From Candidatus Hydrogenedens sp. (GTDB lineage: Bacteria > Hydrogenedentota > Hydrogenedentia > Hydrogenedentales > CAITNO01), in assembly GCA_012522755.1 (NCBI GenBank), contig JAAYJV010000042.1, positions 1 through 38,402 of the forward strand: 38,402 nucleotides of DNA, in the 5' to 3' direction. How positions within the stretch are numbered: the first letter of the stretch is position 1; every line of letters begins with the position of its first letter. The position numbers and the translations under genes were made by a program. Below, in pieces: positions 14,761 through 23,178 of the stretch. The notes under the pieces are model-generated. The model worked only from the letters and a program-made list of their open reading frames with translations. It did not search any database and was not told the DNA's origin.

Positions 14761-16099
14761 GATATTCCAGCAGACGTTCCCGGAAGGAGGGCAGGGCAAG
14801 AGAGATCACGGCTTTACAGGCATTGAGAGCGAAGCCGGGATCGGCGTTTTCAATGCTCGGCTGAAGAAGGGTGATGAGCCGCGGCTGGCCCAGTTCGGCC
14901 ATCAAAGAGAAGACAGTACTGGTGACCACGGAATTATTGGAACGGAGCAGTTCCTGAAATACAGCCATGGCCGAGGGATCACCGCTTGCCAGAAGAGCCT
15001 GCGCATTGCGTGCACGGAAGACCAGATTGCTTTCCGTGGGGTCTTCGCGACGGGCCAGACGATTGCGTAAAAACAGCGTGGCATCCCAGTACCCGTTTGT
15101 GGCCAGGGGCAATGACACTTCCGGCATGAGCGTGGGATAGGTCTTGAATATATGCTGCAGTTCATCTACTCCGGCGGGATCACCCAGATTGAAGAGCACA
15201 CGGGCCAGACGCAGGCGGTTGGAACCGTCCGCCTCCAGAAGCCGGAACTTCAGTTCTTCCACAACACTGGTATCCTGCAGCTTCGTCAGAGCGAAAATAG
15301 CCGCTTCCCCTTTCTCCTGCTGCAATTCAAAGAGCATGGTCAGCAGGCGCGGGGTGATGCTCGTGTCTTTCAGCCGGGCCAGAGCACGGGCGGCCGGTGC
15401 GGAAAATTGTACAGACCGATCCTGAAACATGGGTCGGATCACCGGCACGACATCTTGAAAGCCAGCCAGTCCGGCCAGACTTGCAGCCGTGACACGGACA
15501 TCCCGTTTCCCGCTTTCCAAACCCTGACGCACCAGATTTTCCGGAATAATATCGCCGACCAGAAAAAGCATCCCGGCCGCTTCCAACTGCAAACTGATAT
15601 CATTGGATCCCGCAAGTTGACGCAAATAGTCATGGGCATTTTCATCGCCCGACAGGGCAAGCAGCATGGCCGCCTCAATTTTCAGAGCCTGGTTGTCATC
15701 GTTTTGCTGAAAGAGATCGCGAACCCGTGACCAGGCACGCTCAACAATGCGCTGATGCTCCGCACGAAGGACCTGAGATTCCAGATCCAGCGCACGGCGT
15801 TGCTCAACAATACCGTCCTGCACCTCAATGGCCTCAATGGAATCAAGCATATAGGGAACGATATCCCCTGTGTTCGTAAAGAAGATAAGACGATCTTCAC
15901 GTACTTCCGCCAGTTTCAGATTACTGTCTTTGGCATTGGATTCTTTCAGTATGACGGTGAGCATGGTCGGAGTCCCCGCAAGATCAGACAGGGAAACAGA
16001 CGCACCGGCACCGGTAATGGTCACGCCCGCTGCAGATGCAGTCAGACTGTGCAGTCCCACAAAAACCGCCAAAGCAATTACAAACAGAGTGTTTTTCAT
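14735..16099 (-). CDS. Exported HEAT-repeat protein
   Basis: A 454-residue protein with a signal peptide (KNTLFVIALAVFVGLHSLTASA) followed by a small beta-rich region to about residue 100, and then a series of HEAT/armadillo-type helical pairs, for example ALKIEAAMLLALSGDENAHD, DVRVTAASLAGLAGFQD and NRLRLARVLFNLGDPAGVDE. Such solenoids bind partner proteins and have no catalysis of their own. A TTG at 16105 could extend it by two residues, but GAGGA lies ten bases before the ATG at 16099 and only four before the TTG. It overlaps the acylphosphatase start, so the genes are probably coupled although one product is exported and the other is not. Confidence 0.8.
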   Translation of the reverse strand: MKNTLFVIALAVFVGLHSLTASAAGVTITGAGASVSLSDLAGTPTMLTVILKESNAKDSNLKLAEVREDRLIFFTNTGDIVPYMLDSIEAIEVQDGIVEQRRALDLESQVLRAEHQRIVERAWSRVRDLFQQNDDNQALKIEAAMLLALSGDENAHDYLRQLAGSNDISLQLEAAGMLFLVGDIIPENLVRQGLESGKRDVRVTAASLAGLAGFQDVVPVIRPMFQDRSVQFSAPAARALARLKDTSITPRLLTMLFELQQEKGEAAIFALTKLQDTSVVEELKFRLLEADGSNRLRLARVLFNLGDPAGVDELQHIFKTYPTLMPEVSLPLATNGYWDATLFLRNRLARREDPTESNLVFRARNAQALLASGDPSAMAVFQELLRSNNSVVTSTVFSLMAELGQPRLITLLQPSIENADPGFALNACKAVISLALPSFRERLLEYRVEFPETE

Positions 16100-16310
16100 T
16101 ATCAACGATTCCTCTTTTATCTAATCAACTGGCTGAGCGGGGAGCCGGGCTGACCCGCCGGGTGTACTGGGAGTATCGGCATTCCTTCAGTGTCAACATT
16201 ATGCAACAAGAAAGCACAGTGCTTCAAAACCACATCCCGCTCACCGACTGGAGCAGGCAGCCGGATCGCTTGGGAATGTTTTTATGTGTGGACTGTACAG
16301 AAAAACAGGC

Positions 16311-17003
16311 TTACTGATTTCTTCCGGAAAAGTTACGGGAAGGACCGGTTTCAACCCGGACTTTGACATCAGGACTCATCTCCTCAGGGGCAAGGCGATT
16401 CAGAGCGCTTTCCCCATCCTCGCCGCCCTGACCACTGCGACTGAGCAGCAGTTCGCCGTCCTGACTGATCATTTTCACAATGCCCATGGGCCGTACGGAA
16501 TCACTGATCCACACTTCGGTTGTTTCACCCGCCTGCTCAATGCTGAAACGTTCCGCCTGAATCTCTCCTGCTGGGGTGACCACGGTTTCTGTACCCAGAG
16601 AAGTCCGTACTGCTTCCGCCTGGTCATCGTCCGGGCTTTCCAGGCTGTCCAGTGCGATTTTTTCCGGTTCATTGAATCCTTCGCGCACAATAATTTCATG
16701 GACATTTTCTTTTTGGGTGGCCGGCCCGGTGAGGAGCATTTTGTAGATCACGGGAAAGCCCACTTCCGGAATGATTTCCGTTTCCAGATAATATCCTTTT
16801 TTGCCCTGTACCTTTTTCTCGTCCACAATGGCCTGGCGGACGAAAAGAGTACGGCCATCTTCGGCATCTTTGAGTTCGTACCAGGAATAGACTCCCTTTT
16901 CCGGATTGATGAGCGTACCGGCCATGATATCCTGAAAAACACCCTGTCCGGCTGCGGAAAAGGCCACTGCGAGCGTGGATAGCAATAAAGCAGCTGTGCG
17001 CAT
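16311..17003 (-). CDS. Exported protein of unknown function
   Basis: A 230-residue protein with a signal peptide (RTAALLLSTLAVAFSAAGQG) and a beta-rich body. The segment GETTEVWISDSVRPMGIVKM resembles the C-terminal strands of periplasmic lipid- or lipoprotein-handling folds (DUF3108-like), which is a weak impression. AAAGGAGA seven to eight bases upstream makes the start secure. It may lead the minus-strand cluster with the HEAT-repeat protein, but the 211-base gap between them may hold a separate promoter. Confidence 0.7.
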   Translation of the reverse strand: MRTAALLLSTLAVAFSAAGQGVFQDIMAGTLINPEKGVYSWYELKDAEDGRTLFVRQAIVDEKKVQGKKGYYLETEIIPEVGFPVIYKMLLTGPATQKENVHEIIVREGFNEPEKIALDSLESPDDDQAEAVRTSLGTETVVTPAGEIQAERFSIEQAGETTEVWISDSVRPMGIVKMISQDGELLLSRSGQGGEDGESALNRLAPEEMSPDVKVRVETGPSRNFSGRNQ

Positions 17004-17247
17004 GAAAAAGTCTCCTTTAAAATGATTCCTGATCAGTATAAAAGAGGGCGGGTCAGAAGATCAAGAGTGACCGGTCTGCAAGTTGATGTCAGACCGTGGT
17101 TGTGCTATCATTATCAGCAGTCCGGGGCCGCCTGAAGCGGTTGGAAAAAGGATGGGGAAGGGTGAGTTGCGGGACAGGGTTCTCTTTCTGCACTCTTTCC
17201 CGCTGAAAGACAAAGCGGAATCATTCAAGTTAAACTTTTCAAGACGT

Positions 17248-17324
17248 GCGCCTGTAGCTCAGTTGGATAGAGCATCTGCCTTCTAAGCCGAGGGTCGCAG
17301 GTTCGAATCCTGCCAGGCGCGCCA
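17248..17324 (+). tRNA. tRNA-Arg (UCU)
   Basis: Acceptor stem GCGCCTG/CAGGCGC, D-arm GCTC/GAGC, T-arm GCAGG/CCTGC with loop TTCGAAT, and an encoded CCA. The anticodon loop CTTCTAA gives anticodon TCT at 17282-17284, reading AGA. The anticodon stem TCTGC/GCCGA has a U-C mismatch at the middle pair (17277 with 17289); usual tRNA-Arg(UCU) has GCAGA there. A T run follows the gene. No convincing promoter is visible in the 244 bases upstream. Confidence 0.93.
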
Positions 17325-17503
17325 TTTTTTTGTCTCCGGTCAACTGAAGGGCACAAAAAATCACGGAAGGGAGTGGGGGAGGATCAACGGCTGCGCAGAG
17401 GCATATCATTTCTCTCAAAAGTCACCGGAACACTGTCCTCAGACGGCTGAAAGGAAAGCGCTTTCGCCCTGTTCCACTCTCGTATCAGGATTTTTTATCG
17501 ATC

Positions 17504-19651
17504 ATGACCAGACTTAATGCGACACAACAGGCCGCTGTCAGTGCATCGCCGGGGCCCATTCTGGTGCTGGCCGGTGCGGGCAGCGGGAAAACCCGCGTCA
17601 TTGTGGAACGCATGGCCTGGCTCGTGGAAGAGCAGGGCGTTTCCCCGCGCAATCTTCTCGCACTCACCTTCACCAACAAAGCGGCCGGAGAAATGCGCAT
17701 GCGCTTCGCCCGCCGTCTCGGTGTGGAAACTGTTCCGGCTTTCATCGGCACATTCCATTCCTTTGGTCTGTGGGTTTTGCGGCGTGAAGCGGAGGCTCTG
17801 GATCGTTCCAAAAGTTTCACCATCTTCGATGATGCCGACCAGCTCTCTCTCATGAAACGGCTGGTCAAGGATCTGCCCAAAAGTTTTGTTCCCGTGTCTC
17901 CCCGTGATGCACTGCGTTTCATCAGCCAGATCAAACAGATTGAGCCCTATCCGACCTGGACCGATCAGCCAGAATCTCTGGAAGAAGGAAGCTTCCGCGA
18001 ACTGTGGACACGGTATCACGACGCTTTGAAAGGCTGTTCGGCTCTGGATTTTGATGATCTCACGGCATTGACAGCCTATCTCTTCAGCACCACCCCTGAA
18101 ATCTGCGAAGGATACAGGATGCGTTTTCATCATGTCCTCGTTGATGAGTATCAGGACACCAACCGCAGCCAGTATGTCATTGCCCGGAGTCTGGGCCTCG
18201 ATTCGAGCCTCTTTGTTGTAGGCGACGAAGATCAGAGTATTTACTCCTGGCGCGGTGCGGATATCAACAATATTCTGGACTTCGTCAAAGACTTCCCCAA
18301 TGCTCAGGCCTTCCGACTGGAGGAAAATTACCGGAGCACCCAGAAGATCCTCGATGCGGCCAATGCCGTTGTGGCGAACAATGTGAACCGTCTCGGAAAA
18401 ACCCTCTACACCCGTCAGGAAGAAGGATCGCCTGTCCGCTGTTTTTCTGCTGAATCGGCGAATGAGGAAGCGGACTTCATAGCCGAAGATTTCTTGAAAC
18501 GTCAGCTGCCCGCCAGTCGTGTAGCCATTTTCTACAGAGTCCATACCCTGGCGAGGCTCCTGGAAGAAGCCTTGCGCCAGCGACGGATTCCCTATGTCGT
18601 TGTGGGCGGCATCAAATTCTACAGCCGCAGAGAGATCAAGGATATTCTGGCCTACCTGCGACTGGCGGCCAATCCTCGTGACGACGAATCATTGCGCCGG
18701 GTGCTCAATGTGCCGGCCCGGGGTATCGGCAATGCAACCCGTGAACGGCTGGAAGAATATGCGCGCCTGCGCAACCAGACGCTCCTGGAGGTGTTGCGCG
18801 AATCGGAATATGACCAGTCGCTCCCGGCCCGGGCCCGCAGTTCCGCAGCCGCTTTTGTGGAGACCATCGATTTTCTGGCAAGCCGTGCCAAAGACACCGA
18901 TCTGGCTGAAGTCGTGGAGCTCCTCCTCGATCGCATCGGCTACCGGGATTATGTGCGTCAAAGCGATGAGAAGGAATTCCAGAACAGAATTGAAATCATC
19001 GAAGAATTTGTCGTCTCCTGCAAAGAATACGACAGCGGCAAATCAGGGGGACTGCAGGGTTTTCTTCAGGATCTCGCTCTCCAGACTGATGCCGATCAGT
19101 GGGATGCCGATGCCGGCGCCGTAACGCTCATGACCTGTCATTCAGCCAAAGGACTCGAATTCGACCATGTTTACCTGCTGGGTATGGAAGAGGATCTTTT
19201 CCCCATGACCCGCTTTGATGATGACGATGACGACATGGAAGAAGAACGGCGCCTCTGTTATGTCGCCATGACCCGTGCCAGAAAAACCCTCACTCTCACC
19301 CATGCACAAAGCCGTATGGTCTACGGCGTATCGCACAACCGGCGAACGCCCAGCCGTTTCCTCGGTGAAGCGGGCATGCAGCGTCTGCAGATGGTGGATT
19401 ATTCCGGAGCCGTCAAGACCGAAAGACAGTTCCGCAAAACCATATCGGCACCTGTCACAGCGCATCCGGAAATGGAATCCTCCGAACTGCGTACGGGAAC
19501 AACCGTCCGACATGCACGATTCGGCCGTGGTGTTGTATTATATACAAAAGGTGCCGGCGAAAAAATGACCGCCCGTGTCCGCTTTGAAACAGGCCGTGTA
19601 GCCATGTTGCTCGTAGCCAAAGCGCCTCTGGAAATAGTATCAAAACGATAA
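17504..19651 (+). CDS. pcrA: UvrD/PcrA-type 3'-5' DNA helicase
   Basis: A 715-residue superfamily 1A helicase of normal length. In order: Q-motif LNATQQAAV, Walker A GAGSGKT (24-30), motif Ia LTFTNKAAGEM, motif II VDEYQDTN (around 212), motif III GDEDQSIYSWRGAD, motif IV LEENYRS, motif V MTCHSAKGLEFDHVYLLGME, and motif VI RRLCYVAMTRAR. The C-terminal GTTVRHARFGRGVVL is the tudor-like domain of PcrA that contacts RNA polymerase. Role from the family: nucleotide excision repair and clearing of replication-transcription conflicts. It follows tRNA-Arg and precedes pheA by 61 bases on the same strand; that gap can form a long hairpin without a T run. Confidence 0.95.
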   Translation: MTRLNATQQAAVSASPGPILVLAGAGSGKTRVIVERMAWLVEEQGVSPRNLLALTFTNKAAGEMRMRFARRLGVETVPAFIGTFHSFGLWVLRREAEALDRSKSFTIFDDADQLSLMKRLVKDLPKSFVPVSPRDALRFISQIKQIEPYPTWTDQPESLEEGSFRELWTRYHDALKGCSALDFDDLTALTAYLFSTTPEICEGYRMRFHHVLVDEYQDTNRSQYVIARSLGLDSSLFVVGDEDQSIYSWRGADINNILDFVKDFPNAQAFRLEENYRSTQKILDAANAVVANNVNRLGKTLYTRQEEGSPVRCFSAESANEEADFIAEDFLKRQLPASRVAIFYRVHTLARLLEEALRQRRIPYVVVGGIKFYSRREIKDILAYLRLAANPRDDESLRRVLNVPARGIGNATRERLEEYARLRNQTLLEVLRESEYDQSLPARARSSAAAFVETIDFLASRAKDTDLAEVVELLLDRIGYRDYVRQSDEKEFQNRIEIIEEFVVSCKEYDSGKSGGLQGFLQDLALQTDADQWDADAGAVTLMTCHSAKGLEFDHVYLLGMEEDLFPMTRFDDDDDDMEEERRLCYVAMTRARKTLTLTHAQSRMVYGVSHNRRTPSRFLGEAGMQRLQMVDYSGAVKTERQFRKTISAPVTAHPEMESSELRTGTTVRHARFGRGVVLYTKGAGEKMTARVRFETGRVAMLLVAKAPLEIVSKR

Positions 19652-19712
19652 GTACGGCCTGCGCCACAGTTGGCCTGGCCGGTACTCAGGGCCGATTCGC
19701 GAAGGATTGACC

Positions 19713-20789
19713 ATGGACCACCATCTTGAAGAACTGCGTGCAAAGATCGATGCACTGGACAGCAAAATTATTGAAGCACTCAATGAACGGGCCAATGCCG
19801 CCCGGGAAATAGGCGAACTGAAAATGAGTGCTCAGGCACCCATTTACGTGCCGGAACGTGAAAAAAACGTCTTCGACAAACTTATTGCGCGCAATCAGGG
19901 CCCTCTGAACAACAAAGCGGTCATTTCCATATACAGGGAAATCATCAGCGCCATCCGTGCTCTGGAAAAACCCACCAGCGTCGCCTTTCTCGGGCCTCGC
20001 GACACCTTCAGCCATATGGCCGCATTACGTATTTTCGGACTTGCCGCCGAATACCTGCCTCTGCCTTCCTTCCTCGATGTCTTTACGGAAGTGGAACGCA
20101 AACGCATTGATTACGGAGTTGTCCCCGTGGAAAGTTCCATGGGCGGATCGGTCAGTGACACCTTGGATAAATTCATCTCCTCCAACTTGAAGATTGTCAA
20201 TGAGGTGCTGCTTCACATCACGCAAAACCTCCTGTCCAACGCACCGCTTCAGGAAATACACCGGGTCTACTCCAAGGACAACGCCATTCTCCAATGCCGC
20301 AACTGGCTCCGTGCAAACCTGCCCGGTGCGGAACTCATCGAAACAAGCAGCACAGCCGAGGCCGCACGACGTGCAGCGGTAGAACCCGGCACAGCCGCCA
20401 TTGCCAGCCGTCTCGCCGCACAGACCTATAACCTCGAACTGCTCGCCGAGAGAATCGAAGATGCGCCTCATAATTACACACGCTTCGTGGTTGTAGGCCA
20501 TCAGATGGTGAAAAGAACAGGCGACGACAAGACCTCAATCCTTGTCTGGGTCAAGGATAAACCCGGCGCTTTGTATAATATGCTCCTGCCCTTTTCACGA
20601 CGCAATATCAACCTAACCCGCATTGAGTCACGTCCTTCCCAGCAGAAAGCCTGGGAATATGTTTTCTTTATTGATTTCCTCGGTCATGTGGAAGAGGAAG
20701 TGGTTCAGGATGTCCTGACCGAGGTCGGCGATCATGCCCGGAACCTCAAAGTGCTCGGCTCTTTCCCCCGCGCTGAACTCCAGGAATAG
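19713..20789 (+). CDS. pheA: Bifunctional chorismate mutase/prephenate dehydratase
   Basis: A 358-residue P-protein converting chorismate to prephenate and then phenylpyruvate in phenylalanine synthesis. Residues 1 to about 90 are an AroQ-type chorismate mutase (LRAKIDALDSKIIEALNERA and VPEREKNVF). Residues about 90-275 are the dehydratase, starting VAFLGPRDTFSHMAA and including VPVESSMGGSVSDTLDKF and the terminal NYTRFVVVG. Residues about 285-355 are the ACT domain with LTRIESRPS, the usual phenylalanine feedback site. The preceding TTG at 19707 is rejected because AAGGA at 19701-19705 touches it, while ATG 19713 has proper spacing. Dispersed repeat copy C starts directly after its stop codon. 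Confidence 0.95.
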   Translation: MDHHLEELRAKIDALDSKIIEALNERANAAREIGELKMSAQAPIYVPEREKNVFDKLIARNQGPLNNKAVISIYREIISAIRALEKPTSVAFLGPRDTFSHMAALRIFGLAAEYLPLPSFLDVFTEVERKRIDYGVVPVESSMGGSVSDTLDKFISSNLKIVNEVLLHITQNLLSNAPLQEIHRVYSKDNAILQCRNWLRANLPGAELIETSSTAEAARRAAVEPGTAAIASRLAAQTYNLELLAERIEDAPHNYTRFVVVGHQMVKRTGDDKTSILVWVKDKPGALYNMLLPFSRRNINLTRIESRPSQQKAWEYVFFIDFLGHVEEEVVQDVLTEVGDHARNLKVLGSFPRAELQE

Positions 20790-21010
20790 GTGGTAGGTGA
20801 TAGGGGATAGGGGATAGGGCTGACGACTTTGAGTCGCGCACTTGGGAACGCCAATTTCCACATTGGCAGACAGCGCATTATGACCCGGAGAGTATGTTGA
20901 TTTGGTTGCGGCTTGATATCTTGTTTTGACCAGATGTTTTTTATGCACTCAAGTCTTTACGTCGCGCCCAAGTTCTCCAACAACTGACCGTCTTTGCCGC
21001 AAGGCATATG
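20790..21010 (+). repeat. Dispersed hairpin repeat, copy C
   Basis: It begins immediately after the pheA stop with four GGTGATAGGGGATAGG-type heptamers, then hairpin 1 and the 33-base core at 20843-20875, in which one base before the core differs from A and B. The right module (GCGGCTTGATATCTTG, CACTCAAGTCTTTACGTCGC) matches copy B to about 21000. Confidence 0.85.
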
Positions 21011-21125
21011 AGAGACTTGAAGGGATCAGGCAGCTCCGGGGAGTCGGTCGGATCGGTCGGATCGGTCGGATCGGACGGATGTGGGAGGGGCGCATTATAG
21101 GTGATAGGTGATAGGGCTGCGCGAC
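21011..21125 (+). repeat. Partial repeat: left module with expanded 9-bp array
   Basis: Sequence like the left module of copy B (ACTTGAAGGGATCAG, GTGGGAGGGGCGCATTATAGG) is present, but the hairpin core is missing. Inside it the unit GGTCGGATC is repeated three times at 21046-21072 with a variant fourth unit, where copy B has only one. Confidence 0.75.
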
Positions 21126-21288
21126 TCAAGGTCTTTAATTTATCAGTGTCCATCAGTGGTTCTAAAAGTCTCTGTGGTAAAAAAGATCATTTGGTTGCGG
21201 CTATGCCGCGCTGTGAAGCTCCGTGCCCTTCGTGACTTCGTGCTGAAAAGATAATTTGGTCACGGCTGTGCTGTGTGTCCATTGCGAT
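21126..21288. other. Intergenic tail with degenerate short repeats
   Basis: GATCATTTGGTTGCGGCTAT near 21186 and GATAATTTGGTCACGGCTGT near 21250 are two versions of one motif; a third lies near 12267. CCCTTCGTGACTTCGTG near 21228 resembles the first 60 bases of the window. No gene is visible. Confidence 0.5.
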
Positions 21289-21319
21289 AAAAAACAGGCA
21301 CAGCTATCCTCCTGTGCTT
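21289..21319 (-). terminator. Intrinsic terminator of the SGLT-like gene
   Basis: Arms GCACAG (21298-21303) and CTGTGC (21312-21317) enclose an eight-base loop, extended by one A-U and one G-U pair. Six A at 21289-21294 give TTTTTT just after the stem on the minus strand. It lies 24 bases past the stop codon. Confidence 0.65.
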
Positions 21320-21342
21320 TCTCTACAGTGAAAAATCCGCTC

Positions 21343-22965
21343 TTACCAGAAGATATAATAGAACCAGGCTGTAATCAGAATAACCACAGCACCGAGAATG
21401 GGGATCATGGGCGAGGTACTCAGATCAAAGTCTTTGTTCACAGGCATTTTCACAGGCTCTTTCAGTGGTTTGACAGCCGTGATGACCGCCATGACAGCGA
21501 TGAGACACAGCGCCGTGATACCCATCTGATTCAGAAAGGCTATATTACCGACACCATCATTCATGGAGCCCAGGAAAGAGAATTTCCCTACGAGCCAGGT
21601 CTGTACAGAGGAAAAATGGAGCAGTCCATAGATGGGTACATTGGCAACCATGGCCGCAATGGCCGCAGCAGCCGGGGTGCGTTTGATGATCAGTCCGAAG
21701 ACAAAAGCGGTGAGGATACCGGGCGAGATGAATCCCTGGAAATCCTGAATATACTTGAAGACGCCGCCAAAGCGGGGATCGGCCAGCATGGGCGCAATAA
21801 GACAGCCGATGACCACAAAGATCACTGTCGTGATGCGGCCCACGAGAACCATCTGATTTTCAGAGGCATCCCGTTTCAGATAGCGCCTGTAAAGGTCCAT
21901 GGTGAAAATGGTCGATGCAGAGTTCAGCATGGAAGCCAGCGAGCTGATGACAGCGCCAGCCAGTGCTGCAAGCATGAAGCCCGTCAGTCCTGCAGGGACC
22001 AGTTCGCGAATCAATACGGGATAGGCGGCGTCTTTTGCCGTCGTGCCGTCTCCCAGCTGATCCGCAAAAAGCAGCCACGCCATGATCCCCGGAATGACAA
22101 TCACAAAGGGGATGAGCAGTTTCAGGCCGGCAGCGAAAAGAACCCCTTTCTGACCTTCTTTGAGACTTTTGGATGCCAGGGTACGCTGGGTGATGTACTG
22201 GTTCAGACCCCAATAGTAGAAATTGGGAATCCAGATACCGAAGATAAGGGCTGTGAAAGGAAGCTCAGGATGATCAATGGCAAGACTCATATGCATCTTG
22301 TCGCCGGCCTGCTCCATGAAAGAGGACCAGCCCGCAATGAGTCCGCCTTCCGGGGTCATGGCCTGCAAGCCGAAGAAGAGCACAATGGCACCGCCCAGAA
22401 TCAGAGCGGAACCCTGAATCAGATCGGCCCAGATAACAGCCTTCAATCCGCCGAAAGAGGTATACAAAGCCGCAAAAATACCGATGAGCCAGATACTGCG
22501 CACCAGCGGCCAGTCAAAGATGGCATGAATCGTGAGTCCTCCCGAATAGACCACAGCCACAATGGTCACACATACATAAACCACCATGAGGAAGAGAGAC
22601 ATGATTGTCCGGGCCGTGGCATTGTACCGGTATTCCAGATATTCAGGAATGGTGAAGATGCCGGCACTCAGAAAACGGGGAAGGAAGAAAATGGCCACAA
22701 AGACCAGGGTGATTGCCGCAATCCATTCATAGCTCGCAATGGCCAGGCCCGTATTGCCCGCACCGGCACCGCTCATCCCCACAAACTGTTCCGTGGAGAT
22801 ATTGGCGGCTATGAGAGAAAAGCCGATGAGCCACCAGGTCGCCTCACGCCCTGCAAGAAAATAACCGGCACTGTCTTTCTTCTGACGGCTCTTATACATG
22901 CTCACACCGAGAACAAGTGCGATAAAGGCCACAATACTCGCGTAATCAATCCAAGTCATTGCCAT
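21343..22965 (-). CDS. SGLT-like sodium/solute symporter (SSS family)
   Basis: A 540-residue membrane protein with about 14 helices. Family marks are the N-terminal DSAGYFLAGREATWWLIGFS, SLIAANISTEQFVGMSGAGA, IPEYLEYRYN, the loop YYWGLNQYITQRTLASKSL and LAALAGAVISSLASMLNSAS, whose small residues line a sodium site. Similarity is closest to the bacterial sugar transporters of the vSGLT type, so sodium-driven hexose uptake is likely, with the exact sugar unknown. AAGGAG ten bases before ATG 22965 sets the start. An intrinsic terminator follows. No catabolic genes are adjacent on the same strand. Confidence 0.92.
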   Translation of the reverse strand: MAMTWIDYASIVAFIALVLGVSMYKSRQKKDSAGYFLAGREATWWLIGFSLIAANISTEQFVGMSGAGAGNTGLAIASYEWIAAITLVFVAIFFLPRFLSAGIFTIPEYLEYRYNATARTIMSLFLMVVYVCVTIVAVVYSGGLTIHAIFDWPLVRSIWLIGIFAALYTSFGGLKAVIWADLIQGSALILGGAIVLFFGLQAMTPEGGLIAGWSSFMEQAGDKMHMSLAIDHPELPFTALIFGIWIPNFYYWGLNQYITQRTLASKSLKEGQKGVLFAAGLKLLIPFVIVIPGIMAWLLFADQLGDGTTAKDAAYPVLIRELVPAGLTGFMLAALAGAVISSLASMLNSASTIFTMDLYRRYLKRDASENQMVLVGRITTVIFVVIGCLIAPMLADPRFGGVFKYIQDFQGFISPGILTAFVFGLIIKRTPAAAAIAAMVANVPIYGLLHFSSVQTWLVGKFSFLGSMNDGVGNIAFLNQMGITALCLIAVMAVITAVKPLKEPVKMPVNKDFDLSTSPMIPILGAVVILITAWFYYIFW

Positions 22966-23061
22966 GATAAATGCGCTCCTTATACCGTTATGAAAACAGA
23001 CAAAGATCCTGAATCACTTCCAAAAGCATTGTAACGGAAAAGGAAGCTGCCGTTCTACTGG

Positions 23062-23106
23062 ACAGCGTGGAGAGCGTGGAGAGCGTGGAGAGCGTGGACA
23101 GCGTGG
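23062..23106. repeat. 9-bp tandem array AGAGCGTGG x5
   Basis: Five consecutive 9-base units: ACAGCGTGG, three of AGAGCGTGG, then ACAGCGTGG. The array lies in the 213-base gap between the symporter and the TonB-like gene and abuts a palindrome. Confidence 0.9.
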
Positions 23107-23124
23107 GCACGGCATGCCGTGCCC
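23105..23124. repeat. 20-bp perfect palindrome
   Basis: GGGCACGGCA is followed directly by its exact reverse complement, giving a two-fold symmetric 20-base site. CCTAC follows. It could be an operator, a recombination site or a dispersed repeat; it sits downstream of the TonB-like gene, which argues against an operator for that gene. Confidence 0.9.
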
Positions 23125-23178
23125 CTACCTGAACCACGTCTCACTGTATTTGCTCGCTCCTCACTCCTCGCGCCTCAT

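Noticed and set aside
19648-19691. Hairpin between pcrA and pheA as a terminator or attenuator
   Set aside because: AGTACGGCC can pair with GGCCGGTACT with one bulge, but there is no T run and no leader peptide with phenylalanine codons.
21046-21080. Tandem arrays as a CRISPR
   Set aside because: Units are 9 bases with no spacers, and no cas genes are present.
21256-23034. 592-codon plus-strand frame opposite the SGLT-like symporter
   Set aside because: The composition is that of an antisense shadow (rich in His, Gln, Arg, Asp), while the other strand encodes a clear symporter.
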